From an uncultured Thalassolituus sp. (GTDB taxonomy: Bacteria; Pseudomonadota; Gammaproteobacteria; Pseudomonadales; Oceanobacteraceae): a DNA stretch of 52,163 nucleotides. The notes below the pieces were generated by a model, which saw only the letters and a list, made by a program, of their open reading frames with translations, did not search any database and was not told the origin of the DNA. The number at the start of each line of letters is the position of its first letter. Position 1 is the first letter of the stretch. Below, in pieces: positions 16,479 through 25,931 of this stretch. Made by a program: the position numbers and the translations under genes. Location: contig CAJXUK010000019.1 of the NCBI GenBank assembly GCA_913061435.1, positions 1 to 52,163 of the forward strand, given 5' to 3'.

Positions 16479-17438
16479 CTAGAACTCCCAGGCTAAACCC
16501 ACCTGAACTCGCTCTTGATTATAATCAGCAGCCTCAACATTGGAATCAAACCAATCCCCTTGCAGGCTGCTGGTTACTTTCCAGTGATCGTTAATTTGAA
16601 CATGTGTTTTAAGTGCTAAACGCCAGCGGTCATCTTCGCGTGGGGCATTAATGACCCGGCGAATACCGTCGTATTGGCGCTTTTCATAGTGGGCTTTTAA
16701 GCGGCTAGAACCTTTAACGTTAAATACAGACCAATCGCGCTTTAGCTGTAATTTAAAAATACTGGCTTGATAAGCGTACACATCATCTTTAGCATTTTCT
16801 TGTTTTAGTTGAGCTTGTGCGGTGAGATAAAAACGGGTGCGATCGATAAATCGATACAGATATACACTGGCGGCAAATGCTTCGCCGTTGCGCTGCTCGT
16901 ATAGGGCAAATGTTTTTTGGCTAACATCACCTTGGGCACGAATATACCAGTTAGTATTGATCAAATACCCCAGCCCTGGGCTGAGTCGATTAAGCTTTAA
17001 AAAATCCTCACCGTCGACACGGCCAACCGCATGAATCATAGTTAGGTCGCTGCTAAACTTGCGTTGCTGAAAGCCCATTCGCACTAAGCCAATGTGCATT
17101 TGGCTATCAAATTCGTCGTAGGTATACCACTGGGTATCGTTTACGCGATACAAGCTGCTGATATTCCAATGTTGGTTTATCTTAAAATCATAGCCCAAAC
17201 CCAAACTGAGATTGCGCGCTACATCGCCAAGGCCAGCGTTGTTGTCGGCAGCGTCGGTCGCTACGTTGCTGTCGTATTCCATTGCGGCTTCAAGTTCGAG
17301 CTTAAAATCAGCATTTGCGGGAAGGCAAAAAACCGCTAACAAGGTAGCGGTTAATGCTGCAACAAATGCGCTAGTAAAAACAAGTTTGAAGCGGCTTAAA
17401 CGCCACTTCAAACTTGGGCCTAACAAGGCTATTTTCAT
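16479..17438 (-). CDS. Putative outer-membrane beta-barrel protein
   Basis: 319 residues. A signal sequence (hydrophobic 20-40, ending ANA) is preceded by an unusually long basic N-terminus. The mature part consists of alternating amphipathic strands (LGLGYDFKINQHWNISSLY, FYLTAQAQLKQENA) and ends in an aromatic Phe (GLAWEF), the C-terminal signature used for barrel assembly. I recognise no named family; it resembles the barrel half of surface-lipoprotein assembly modifiers in style only. It follows the DUF5666 lipoprotein gene by 19 bases and is probably co-transcribed. Barrel topology is a confident reading, function unknown. Confidence 0.75.
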   Translation of the reverse strand: MKIALLGPSLKWRLSRFKLVFTSAFVAALTATLLAVFCLPANADFKLELEAAMEYDSNVATDAADNNAGLGDVARNLSLGLGYDFKINQHWNISSLYRVNDTQWYTYDEFDSQMHIGLVRMGFQQRKFSSDLTMIHAVGRVDGEDFLKLNRLSPGLGYLINTNWYIRAQGDVSQKTFALYEQRNGEAFAASVYLYRFIDRTRFYLTAQAQLKQENAKDDVYAYQASIFKLQLKRDWSVFNVKGSSRLKAHYEKRQYDGIRRVINAPREDDRWRLALKTHVQINDHWKVTSSLQGDWFDSNVEAADYNQERVQVGLAWEF

Positions 17439-17457
17439 TATGAATTTCTTTTTAATG

Positions 17458-18867
17458 TTAATCTTGCTCGTCTAACTCTAGCTCAGTAACGTTTAAGATA
17501 TTATTAGCAAACGTACCTTGTAGGCTGACTTCTTCAGTGTCGGTAACGCTGCTTAAAATGTTTAGATCAACGCCATCATTTGTCGTAACTAAACTAACCC
17601 CTAAAACACTATATTCGCCGTTGTTGTTGATAACTGCAGCGCCTAGCACCTCAAGCTCAACTATGTTAATTTTTTCTTGATCAAGATCACGCTCTAAGCT
17701 TACTGCGCGGTAACCGTTGGTGGCATCGCCAGTAATCTCTAATTCTACTTTGTCGCTAATTGCTAAATCGCTAAAGTTAAACATTGGGTTGAAGTTAAGG
17801 TTATCATCGTCATCACTCATACGAGTGCTCATATCCACGTTTATTGCTAAACCTAATACAGTAATGGTGCCAGTGAATTGATCGCTAACTGCGGTGATAT
17901 TGGTGATCTGTGCTTCAAGACTGATGTTGGCATCGCTTTCAATTTCAATATCTTCTGCCACCAATACGCCGTTTGCATTAATAGTCCCTTCAACTTCTAC
18001 TGTCACATCATTGTCTAGGTTTTCTGCGCTTATGCCATCATCAAACTCGGTTTGGCTGTTCCAAGTAACCTGCGTGCCATTTACGGTAAAGGTTTTAGCA
18101 GCACCATCAAAATCGTATAAGGCACCGGCCAGTTCAATCTCAACGCCGTCGGGCAAGTTTTCATCGTCGGCTTCAATTTCAGTGGCGGTGAATACGCCGC
18201 TCTCTAAATTACCTTCAACTTCGACTTGCAGACCATCAGCAAAAACTTGGCCATCTAAATCTAACTCTGTTGTCGATAAGTAAGAAATTTGCTGACTACC
18301 GATCTCAAAGGTTTGTGCTGCTTCATTTAAATTTGCAACAACACCGCGTAATTCTACCTCGGTATCATTAACATCGTTCAGCTCAACAAAGCTGGCGATT
18401 AATTCATTGCCTTTCACATAACCACTCACTTCTACCGATTGGCCATTCGTTAATGGCCAAGTCACGCCTTTGTAGCTGGTTAAGTTGCTCACCGAAACGG
18501 TTTGACCTAAAACGGTAAAGGTATTGGCTGTTGCATCGATATTGGCCGCAGGGCCTTTTAAATCTAAATCATAAATAATGTTGTCGGCAACATTACGATT
18601 GCCATTAGAGTTGGCATATAGAGTAACAATTTGACCAACACTTAAATCCGCTTGGGTGCCTTCTGTATCATTTACACTGATTGTCGCTTGGTCAGTTTCG
18701 TAGCGCACACCATTCACAATCACGCTGCCAAAACCGTCGATGCTACCACGCACCACTTTATTATCACCCGCGTTTGTGCTGTCACTTGACGACGAAGAAC
18801 CACCGCAGGCGGTTAACAATAAGGCACTTGAAAGGCTGATTAATACTGCTAATTTTTGTTTTTTCAT
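17458..18867 (-). CDS. DUF5666 repeat lipoprotein
   Basis: 469 residues. A lipoprotein signal with LLLTACGGSSSSS places Cys21 as the lipidated residue. The mature protein is a chain of about five acidic beta-rich repeats of roughly 65-70 residues, each with a pattern like VRGSIDGFGSVIVNG or LAGALYDFDGAAKTFTVNG; these are DUF5666 domains. They are found in exported proteins of unknown function. High Asp/Glu content suggests calcium binding or a salt-exposed surface. It sits between the barrel gene (19 bases downstream) and the acidic protease gene (151 bases upstream). Confidence 0.85.
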   Translation of the reverse strand: MKKQKLAVLISLSSALLLTACGGSSSSSDSTNAGDNKVVRGSIDGFGSVIVNGVRYETDQATISVNDTEGTQADLSVGQIVTLYANSNGNRNVADNIIYDLDLKGPAANIDATANTFTVLGQTVSVSNLTSYKGVTWPLTNGQSVEVSGYVKGNELIASFVELNDVNDTEVELRGVVANLNEAAQTFEIGSQQISYLSTTELDLDGQVFADGLQVEVEGNLESGVFTATEIEADDENLPDGVEIELAGALYDFDGAAKTFTVNGTQVTWNSQTEFDDGISAENLDNDVTVEVEGTINANGVLVAEDIEIESDANISLEAQITNITAVSDQFTGTITVLGLAINVDMSTRMSDDDDNLNFNPMFNFSDLAISDKVELEITGDATNGYRAVSLERDLDQEKINIVELEVLGAAVINNNGEYSVLGVSLVTTNDGVDLNILSSVTDTEEVSLQGTFANNILNVTELELDEQD

Positions 18868-19018
18868 AATTCAGGTCTCTTTTAATATTTTTGGTTTTGG
18901 CTATTCGTTTGTCGATTCATTACGACTGAATTAGCTTTTATTGCCATGTTCATAGGGTTAAACGCAGGCCCTGAATTTTTATTCCCTATTTATTTAAAAA
19001 TATTTTAAAAAAGAGAAA

Positions 19019-20473
19019 TTATTTTTGCATTAAACCAAAACCATACATCTCGTTGCGCTCTGAACCGCTTATTGGTTTGGCTCGCAGGCTTAGATCGGGT
19101 TTATTCGGAACCGCTTTTTCGCTGGCTAAAACAGCGGTAATCATGACTGCGGCTAGCGAGGTACCCGACAAACTGGCATAACCCTGATCGCGGGCAATCA
19201 ATACATCCACCCCGGGGGCGGCTATTTCAATGTGCGGGCCTTGGGCGGCGCGTGTAAACACATTTAACTGTTGGTCAACCGCTGTTACCGCAATAACCTC
19301 TGGATAGGCAGCAGGAAAGCGTGGAAATGCTGCGCCGCCATCATTCCCTGCCGAAGCAACTAAGGTCACGCCCCTCGCGGCAACCTGTGTTAATGCTTGC
19401 TGTAAAATTTTGTTGGGTGGCCCAGATAGCGACATATTAATAATACTGACTTGTTGCGACAGCAACCAGTTAAGTCCCGATATTAATTGTGCCGCAGAAG
19501 CCACCACTGCACCGGATGCGCTTTGCGCAAAAACAACGGCATTAAACAGTTCTGCTTGGGTTAACAACCCTTGTGCGTCACAGGCATTGTCGCCCATTAA
19601 AATACTCGCCATAGCGGTACCATGTTGGTAACTGGGCTGGTAAGTTTGTAGGGAGGTGTCGTGAAAATTCTTTTGAGCAATACGGTTGCCAGCAAAGCAG
19701 TTATGGTTGATATCGATACTCGAGTCCATTAAGCCCACTTTTTGTTGCGCCATAAGCGGGGATTGCACCCCCATTATGTTAGCCTGGTGTAGAGGGCTTA
19801 ACGCCTTGCTAGAATTATTTAACGCATCTAATTGATACACATCGTTTTGCTCGATGGCTGCTTGATCAATGGGCACCGGCTGGCTGCTATCAAAAGTCAC
19901 CAAAACAGCGCCTAACTCACTAAGAGCTTCTTCGTTTAATATTATGGCACCCTGTGCTTTGGCGGCGGCAAGTTGCTCTGCACTGACTAAGGCAATTAAT
20001 TGATTGGGTAAAGGCGGTAGTAACGATTCTTCTAAGTCGTCTTCAAATTGCCACAGTTGTTGTAATTTATCGTCTAAAAATTCCAGCTGGTCTTCTGTTT
20101 GATCATCGTCATCAACCAATGATTCTAAGTGCTTTTCTAGTTCTTCTTCCATGCGCTCTTCAAGGTCGTCACCGCTGCTATTGGCTTCTAATTGATCTTC
20201 TAACCAGTCTTCTAGCTCATCTTCAAAATCATCATCAAATTCAACATTGTCACCTACTCGCTGTTCTAAAAAGTTCTCCAGTAATTGTTCTGCTTGTTCT
20301 TCGGCGCGTTCTTCGGCTTCTTCTTCCTCGCGCTCTTTTTCTTTTTCAATGATGTCTACAATGTCGTCATCAAAGTCGTTATCATCAAAGTCATCATCAT
20401 CGTCGGCATGTAAGCTTGCCGTAGACGCTATAAGAAGGCCTATTAATACGAAAAGTCGTAGTTTAAATATCAC
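19019..20473 (-). CDS. Exported S8 (subtilisin-like) serine protease with acidic N-terminal region
   Basis: 484 residues from a GTG start with AGGTG 6 bases ahead. A signal peptide ends near ASLHA (about residue 23). Residues about 24-150 are extremely acidic and probably coiled coil (runs of Asp then Glu-rich heptads). The C-terminal half is a subtilase domain: Asp in VGLMDSSIDINH, His in HGTAMASIL, oxyanion Asn in ASAGNDGG, Ser in GTSLAAVM. Usual S8 length is reached without extra C-terminal domains. The gene is divergent from the ECF sigma gene at 20589, so control by that sigma is plausible. Role and substrate are unknown. Confidence 0.88.
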   Translation of the reverse strand: MIFKLRLFVLIGLLIASTASLHADDDDDFDDNDFDDDIVDIIEKEKEREEEEAEERAEEQAEQLLENFLEQRVGDNVEFDDDFEDELEDWLEDQLEANSSGDDLEERMEEELEKHLESLVDDDDQTEDQLEFLDDKLQQLWQFEDDLEESLLPPLPNQLIALVSAEQLAAAKAQGAIILNEEALSELGAVLVTFDSSQPVPIDQAAIEQNDVYQLDALNNSSKALSPLHQANIMGVQSPLMAQQKVGLMDSSIDINHNCFAGNRIAQKNFHDTSLQTYQPSYQHGTAMASILMGDNACDAQGLLTQAELFNAVVFAQSASGAVVASAAQLISGLNWLLSQQVSIINMSLSGPPNKILQQALTQVAARGVTLVASAGNDGGAAFPRFPAAYPEVIAVTAVDQQLNVFTRAAQGPHIEIAAPGVDVLIARDQGYASLSGTSLAAVMITAVLASEKAVPNKPDLSLRAKPISGSERNEMYGFGLMQK

Positions 20474-20588
20474 TGGAACACCTATGGGTCAGATTCGCTA
20501 ATCTCTTATTGGTAGTATATACAACGTAAAATTTTAAATATTATTTCATTTTAGGGAATAAAAAACGGCGAGGGTCGTTTAATACATT

Positions 20589-21110
20589 ATGAATACAGCA
20601 CACGATCAATTTACCGCGCAACTACTGCAAGCACTGCCCGCTCTGCGGCGCTATTGCTACTCGTTAACGGGTAATGTAGCTAATGCCGATGATCTTTTAC
20701 AATCGGCAGCGGAAAAAGCACTCAAGCGCTGGCAGCAATATGAACCCGGTACGCATTTTGATCGCTGGTTGTATCGCCTTTGTCGTAATTTGTGGATAGA
20801 TCAAATTCGCCGCGATAAGCCGACTGAAGAGTTAAAAGAAGGCTGGCAAGAAGACATAGCCTTAGACCAAAAAAGTGTATCACTAGAGCACGAAATAGAA
20901 CAAACCAAGTCGTTGGCAAGTGTTTATTCGCAAATGAATAACCTTTCCAGCCCGTTACGGTCAGTACTGTATTTAATTGCCGTAGAAGGGCGCAGCTATC
21001 AAGAAGCTGCCGAAATACTAGAAATACCCACAGGGACAGTGATGAGCCGATTATCAAGGGCGCGGCAACAACTGAGCAATGCCTTTGGTGGTACAGGAGA
21101 TTTATTATGA
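20589..21110 (+). CDS. ECF RNA polymerase sigma factor (second in window)
   Basis: 173 residues. Region 2 is seen around LRRYCYSLTGNVANADDLLQ and FDRWLYRLCRNLWIDQIRR. Region 4 has SPLRSVLYLIAVEGRSYQEA and IPTGTVMSRLSRARQQL. It overlaps the anti-sigma gene by 4 bases. This is a different ECF group from the ChrR-paired factor: the partner is a single-pass membrane protein. No clear ribosome site precedes the ATG, so a leaderless or weakly translated mRNA is possible. Likely targets are the divergent protease and its neighbours. Confidence 0.9.
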   Translation: MNTAHDQFTAQLLQALPALRRYCYSLTGNVANADDLLQSAAEKALKRWQQYEPGTHFDRWLYRLCRNLWIDQIRRDKPTEELKEGWQEDIALDQKSVSLEHEIEQTKSLASVYSQMNNLSSPLRSVLYLIAVEGRSYQEAAEILEIPTGTVMSRLSRARQQLSNAFGGTGDLL

Positions 21111-21811
21111 ACAACAACAGTGTTAACCCTACAGATTTAAACGACATCGAAAAACTATCGGCGTATTTAGATAATGAATTAAGCCCTAGTGATCATGCCG
21201 AGCTCGAAACAAGATTGAAGCAAGATACTCAGTTGCAGCAAGCCTTGGCTAAGCTAGAAGGCACCGATGTTATGGCGAACGAGTATTTTAGTGAGCTGGA
21301 TAAAACACCCATGCCAGCAGGCTTAGAAGATATGATACGCAATGCTGAACCTGAATCTGCGCCAGTAAGTGCAACGGTTGTCGATCTTTTTAAACACAAA
21401 GTTAAAACGGTGGTTACGCAAAGTTGGGGGCTGGCCAGTGCTGCCAGTGTGGTATTTGCCTTGGGTATTTGGATGTTAATGCCGCCAACGCAGCAGAATA
21501 TCAACGCGGATTTATTAGCGGTATTAAAGACTCAACCTTCGGGCAGTATCGCCACCATTAATTCAGAGTTAAAAATTGAAGTGTTGGCCAGTTATCAAGA
21601 TTCTCAAGGTAATGTTTGCCGGTCGATGATTGAACACACTCCTGTTAGTTCTAACCCAGCAGTCGCGTGTTTAAATCAAGGTCAGTGGCAAATAGACACT
21701 ACCGATTTAGTTGAAAAATACCAAACCGCGAGTAGTTCTCAACGGAGTAATACACAACAGTTAATGACCCCAGAACAGGAGCAGTTATGGTTAAAAACGC
21801 TCGCCAATTAA
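21107..21811 (+). CDS. Membrane anti-sigma factor partner of the ECF sigma
   Basis: 234 residues. The N-terminal cytoplasmic anti-sigma domain starts EKLSAYLDNELSPSDHAELE and lacks the zinc His/Cys motif. One membrane helix follows at about residues 107-126 (LASAASVVFALGIWMLM). The C-terminal part (about 130-234) is periplasmic and has two Cys (about 171 and 187) that could form a disulfide. It should hold the upstream sigma factor at the membrane and be released by an envelope signal, perhaps by proteolysis. Start overlaps the sigma stop by 4 bases. Confidence 0.85.
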   Translation: MNNNSVNPTDLNDIEKLSAYLDNELSPSDHAELETRLKQDTQLQQALAKLEGTDVMANEYFSELDKTPMPAGLEDMIRNAEPESAPVSATVVDLFKHKVKTVVTQSWGLASAASVVFALGIWMLMPPTQQNINADLLAVLKTQPSGSIATINSELKIEVLASYQDSQGNVCRSMIEHTPVSSNPAVACLNQGQWQIDTTDLVEKYQTASSSQRSNTQQLMTPEQEQLWLKTLAN

Positions 21812-21985
21812 ATAGTTGTTTCTAACCTAAAATATAAGTTGTAAACCCCACGGCTTAGGCGTAAAACGGCAGTAGTTAATGGATCAGTTAAATGCCAAAT
21901 TTAGCTTCATTCTTACTTACGTTTTTGGTTGATTAAGGTCGCGCGAAAAATCGCGCTGCCTATAACATTGTCTAAAGGAAAGGCC

Positions 21986-23491
21986 GTGTATAAAACGCTT
22001 ATTGTCGTTGATACAGAAGATTCACCGCTGAAAGATCAGTTTTCAGATGTCATAAGTTTTGAAAAATACTTACGCGATTACCCCAAGGTTAACGAGCCGC
22101 AAACACGGCTGATCAACCTGTGTGATACCGAGCATTATCTAAGCAAAGGTTATTATTGTTCCTTGTTGGCAGAAGCCCGCAAGCATGTGGTATTGCCGAG
22201 CGTTAAAACCATTAACAACTTGCGCAATGAAGTCGACTTGCAGTCGCTTATTCCTTTGATTTCTGGCTTTACAGAAGGCTCTGTTAACGATAGCGATAAT
22301 GACAAAGATGAGAGCATTTGGATTTATTTTGGTAAGACTCATGGTTTGAACCAAGTTCAGACTCAAGGCTTAAAAACGTTCGCAAAAAAATTATTCCAAG
22401 CCTACCCATCGCCGATTATTAAACTCAATATGGGTCATGATCCGGATGCCGGTACTGGCATAAAAACCAATATCAGAGTGAGTATCGAGCGCTGCGCACC
22501 TAACGCCTTGCCTGACAGTGAACAAGCTATTTTTCTTGATCATCTAACAGACTTTACCCAAACCGTTTGGCGCATGGGCAGTGGCGCAAAACGCCATCGT
22601 TGGGATATGGCGATTTTGGTTAATCCAGAAGAAAAAGTGCCGCCGAGTAATAAAGATGCATTAAGTCGCTTTGTTAAAGCCGCGTCTAAGCAGGGCATTA
22701 ATGCAGAAATCGTATCGTATTCACAGATTAGTAATATTAATCAATACGATGCCTTGTTTATTCGTGAAACCACCGCGATTGATCACCATACCTATCGTTT
22801 GGCATGCGAAGCAGAAAAAAACGGCCTTGTGGTCTTAGATGACCCAACGTCTATTTTGCGTTGCTGTAATAAGGTGTTTTTACACGATGCGTTTAGCTAT
22901 CAAAAAGTACCTTCGCTTAATACCGTAGTGGTGAGTGATGCGAGTGCAGAAACGGTAGCAAAGCTGCGTGATGAAATGGGCTTTCCTTTGGTTTTGAAAA
23001 TGCCAGAAGGGTCTTTTTCTAATGGCGTTTATAAGGTTAAGACGGAAGAAGAGTTAGCAGAAAAATTATTAGAACTGTTAGCTGAGTCGGCTTTGGTATT
23101 GGCTCAGGAATATTGCTTCACTGATTACGATTGGCGCATTGGGGTTTTAAATGGCCGTGCTATTTACGCGTGTCGTTACAAAATGGCGCGTAACCATTGG
23201 CAAATTTATAACCACGAATCTGAGCGTTTCTTCTCCGGTGGTTTTGAAACTATGCCAACGTTTGAAGTGCCGCAAAAAGTATTAAAGGCTGCATTAAAAG
23301 CCTGTGCTGCTGTGGGTAATGGTTTGTATGGCGTCGACATTAAACAAAAAGACAATAACGTTTATGTCTTAGAAGTGAACGACAACCCAAGCATCGACCA
23401 TAAAGTAGAAGATGCGTATTTGGGCAATGAACTGTACATGCAAATTATGTCGGAATTTCAGCGTCGTTTAGAAGAACGTGGTAAAGCGTAA
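21986..23491 (+). CDS. RimK-family ATP-grasp ligase with RLAN N-terminal domain
   Basis: About 501 residues from a GTG at 21986, chosen because AAAGGAA stands 6 bases upstream and YKTLIVVDTED begins the conserved domain; the longer TTG reading has no ribosome site. Residues about 1-150 resemble the RimK-like ATP-grasp N-terminal domain. The ATP-grasp domain follows, with FPLVLKMPEGSFSNGVYK, an AQEYCFTDYDWRIGVLNG segment and VYVLEVNDNPSIDHK for Mg/ATP. Such enzymes join amino acids or peptides through acyl-phosphate intermediates. The gene ends 2 bases before the GNAT/C39 gene, a pairing seen elsewhere and suggestive of peptide or protein tagging. Substrate unknown. Confidence 0.88.
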   Translation: MYKTLIVVDTEDSPLKDQFSDVISFEKYLRDYPKVNEPQTRLINLCDTEHYLSKGYYCSLLAEARKHVVLPSVKTINNLRNEVDLQSLIPLISGFTEGSVNDSDNDKDESIWIYFGKTHGLNQVQTQGLKTFAKKLFQAYPSPIIKLNMGHDPDAGTGIKTNIRVSIERCAPNALPDSEQAIFLDHLTDFTQTVWRMGSGAKRHRWDMAILVNPEEKVPPSNKDALSRFVKAASKQGINAEIVSYSQISNINQYDALFIRETTAIDHHTYRLACEAEKNGLVVLDDPTSILRCCNKVFLHDAFSYQKVPSLNTVVVSDASAETVAKLRDEMGFPLVLKMPEGSFSNGVYKVKTEEELAEKLLELLAESALVLAQEYCFTDYDWRIGVLNGRAIYACRYKMARNHWQIYNHESERFFSGGFETMPTFEVPQKVLKAALKACAAVGNGLYGVDIKQKDNNVYVLEVNDNPSIDHKVEDAYLGNELYMQIMSEFQRRLEERGKA

Positions 23492-23493
23492 TC

Positions 23494-24618
23494 ATGCTAA
23501 CGTACCGATTGGCCAATGAAAAAGATCTAGAAGCCTTAGTCGGCATTGAAGTGACGTGTTTTGCAGCAGATCGTTTAAACTTACGTCGCTTTAAACATTG
23601 GATTCGTGTTGATCACGGTATCTTAATGGTCTGCCAAGAAAACGATCAGGTCGTGGGTTATGGATTAGTCTGGTGCCATAAAGGCACTCGGCTAGCCCGA
23701 CTTTATTCGTTAGCGGTTTTGCCGCAGCATCGTGGTAAAAGCATTGCCGAAGGTTTATTAACGCGATTAGAGCAAGCGGCGGCTAAACGGGGCCATATCA
23801 GTATGCGCTTGGAAGTATCAGAAAATAATGCGGGAGCGATTAAATTATACGAACGTTTGGATTACCGTATTTTTGATGAGTATACCGAATATTATGAAGA
23901 CCACAGCGATGCGCTGCGGATGCAAAAAGATATTCACAAATTGAACCCTGCGAGCATAAAAAAACCGGTGCCTTGGTATCAGCAAACGACGGAATTTACC
24001 TGCGGCCCCGCGGCGTTGATGATGGCCATGGCAAGCCAAAAAGAAACGCTGCAACCGAACCAAGCATTGGAACTTGATATTTGGCGACAAGCGACGTCGA
24101 TTTTCATGACCTCTGGGCACGGCGGTACGCATCCTTTTGGTTTGGCGTTAGCGGCGAATGATCAGGGTTTTCAAGTTGAATTATTTATTAATACTCAAAC
24201 CACCCCTTTTTTAGAAGGCGTGCGTGCGAGTAATAAAAAAGACATTTTGGAAGTCGTGCATGAGCAGTTTAAACAACGTGTCGAAAGCCGAGCTGATATT
24301 AAATTGCACTATCAAGACACGTCGCAAGATCAAGTCGAATACTGGCTAAAAAATGATTATGCCGTATTGGTGCTCATTAGTACTTATCGTTTAGATGGTC
24401 GCAAGGCACCGCATTGGGTAGCGGTGACGCATATCGATGAGCATTGTTTGTATGTGCACGATCCTGATTGTGAAGCCTCGGCGAGTGATGAACGTAACAG
24501 TAATAAGCAAGGCGCAATTGATTGCCAGCATGTGCCAATTGCCCGCGCCGACTTTGATAAAATGTCGGCGTTTGGTGCGAGCAAATTACGCACCGCGATT
24601 GCCATCAAACCTATGTAA
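23494..24618 (+). CDS. GNAT acetyltransferase / C39-like peptidase fusion
   Basis: 374 residues with two domains. Residues about 1-145 are a GNAT N-acyltransferase with the acetyl-CoA loop VLPQHRGKSIAEGLL and the tail motif NAGAIKLYERLDYRIF. Residues about 155-374 are a C39-like papain-fold peptidase: catalytic Cys in TEFTCGPAALMMA, His in KAPHWVAVTHID and Asp in YVHDPD. It follows the RimK-like ligase after 2 bases, so the two proteins probably work on one substrate: ligation, acylation and cleavage of a peptide. Cytoplasmic by lack of signal peptide. The biochemical product is not known. Confidence 0.88.
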   Translation: MLTYRLANEKDLEALVGIEVTCFAADRLNLRRFKHWIRVDHGILMVCQENDQVVGYGLVWCHKGTRLARLYSLAVLPQHRGKSIAEGLLTRLEQAAAKRGHISMRLEVSENNAGAIKLYERLDYRIFDEYTEYYEDHSDALRMQKDIHKLNPASIKKPVPWYQQTTEFTCGPAALMMAMASQKETLQPNQALELDIWRQATSIFMTSGHGGTHPFGLALAANDQGFQVELFINTQTTPFLEGVRASNKKDILEVVHEQFKQRVESRADIKLHYQDTSQDQVEYWLKNDYAVLVLISTYRLDGRKAPHWVAVTHIDEHCLYVHDPDCEASASDERNSNKQGAIDCQHVPIARADFDKMSAFGASKLRTAIAIKPM

Positions 24619-24645
24619 ATAAGAATAATAAGGCAACTAAAATAG

Positions 24646-25887
24646 TTAGGACGCCTGTTGCGGGGTTTTTACCGAGCCTTGCGTAACAGGCAGCCCTAAA
24701 GAAATAATCGCCGTTAGCAGAATAAACCCCGCAGACACCCACAAACAAACAGCCAGCCCGTATTCTTGGAATAACCAGCCCGACAGTAAAGTGCCGATTA
24801 AACGTCCCATGGCATTGGCCATATAATAAAACCCGACATCCAGCGATACACCGTCATCCGATGCATAGCTAACAATTAAGTAGCTGTGTAAGGAGGAGTT
24901 AATGGCAAACAAGACGCCAAAAATCATTAATCCGCCTAATAAAATAACGGAGGAGTGCCAATCGTAAGTTAGCGATAAGGCAATCGTGATGGGCATGATG
25001 CTAATCGCTAAAGCCCACATCAGCGCGTGGCGACCATCTGGTGATTTACTGTTTTTGGTTCCGGTAATTTGGGGTGCAATAGTTTGCACAAAACCATAAC
25101 CAATAACCCAGCTTGCCAAAAATCCGCCCACATAGCTGTGATCCCAACCAAAGGTGGTTGCCAGATAAATCGGCAGCGCAATAACAAACCACACATCTCG
25201 AGAGCCAAACAAGAACAGACGCGCCGCAGAAAGGTAGTTAATCGCTTTGCTTTTAGAAAATAATTCGGTGAACTTAGGTTTGCCTTTTGACTTGCCTAAA
25301 TCCTTTTTTAAACTGATTAAACTTAGAATCCAAACGACTAACAGTGCGATGGCCATGACCAAAATAGCACCTTGGAATCCAAGCAGGCTTAGCATGACAC
25401 CGCCCAGAAAAAAGCCGATTCCTTTTAAAGCATTTTTAGACCCTGTAAGAATCGCAATCCATTTATACAATTGCCCTTCGGCATTGGCTGGCACCAATAA
25501 CTTAATCGAGCTTTTAGCGCTCATTTTATTCAAGTCTTTGGCGATACCCGATATCGCTTGTGCCGCCATTACCCAAGGCACTAATAGCATTTCGGCAGGC
25601 ACTAATAACATTGAAAGCGCGACAATCTGCAAAAATAAACCCATGTTCATGGTCTTATTTAAGCCCAGCCTTGCTCCCAGCCAACCGCCAATCAAATTGG
25701 TGATCACGCCAAAAACTTCATAAAAGATAAACAGCATGGCAACTTCTATCGGGCTATAACCTAGCCCGTAAAAGTACAATACAACCAACATTCTTAACGC
25801 GCCATCGGTTAACGTGAACGCCCAATAGTTAGCGGTTACGATCATATATTGGCGAATATCAGGTGATAGCTTAGCAAGCCACGTCAT
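24646..25887 (-). CDS. arsJ: Organoarsenical efflux MFS transporter ArsJ
   Basis: 413 residues with about 12 membrane helices of the major facilitator superfamily. The start MTWLAKLSPDIRQYMIVTANYWAFT-type N-terminus and GYSPIEVAMLFIFYEVFGV are typical of ArsJ. It exports 1-arseno-3-phosphoglycerate, which breaks down outside the cell to arsenate. The substrate is made by the GAPDH encoded 44 bases upstream. Last gene of the minus-strand arsenic operon. The pairing with a dedicated GAPDH makes this assignment strong even without a search. Confidence 0.93.
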   Translation of the reverse strand: MTWLAKLSPDIRQYMIVTANYWAFTLTDGALRMLVVLYFYGLGYSPIEVAMLFIFYEVFGVITNLIGGWLGARLGLNKTMNMGLFLQIVALSMLLVPAEMLLVPWVMAAQAISGIAKDLNKMSAKSSIKLLVPANAEGQLYKWIAILTGSKNALKGIGFFLGGVMLSLLGFQGAILVMAIALLVVWILSLISLKKDLGKSKGKPKFTELFSKSKAINYLSAARLFLFGSRDVWFVIALPIYLATTFGWDHSYVGGFLASWVIGYGFVQTIAPQITGTKNSKSPDGRHALMWALAISIMPITIALSLTYDWHSSVILLGGLMIFGVLFAINSSLHSYLIVSYASDDGVSLDVGFYYMANAMGRLIGTLLSGWLFQEYGLAVCLWVSAGFILLTAIISLGLPVTQGSVKTPQQAS

Positions 25888-25931
25888 GCTGTTTAATCCT
25901 TGCTGCGAATTTATTTATGCTAATTAACGTT

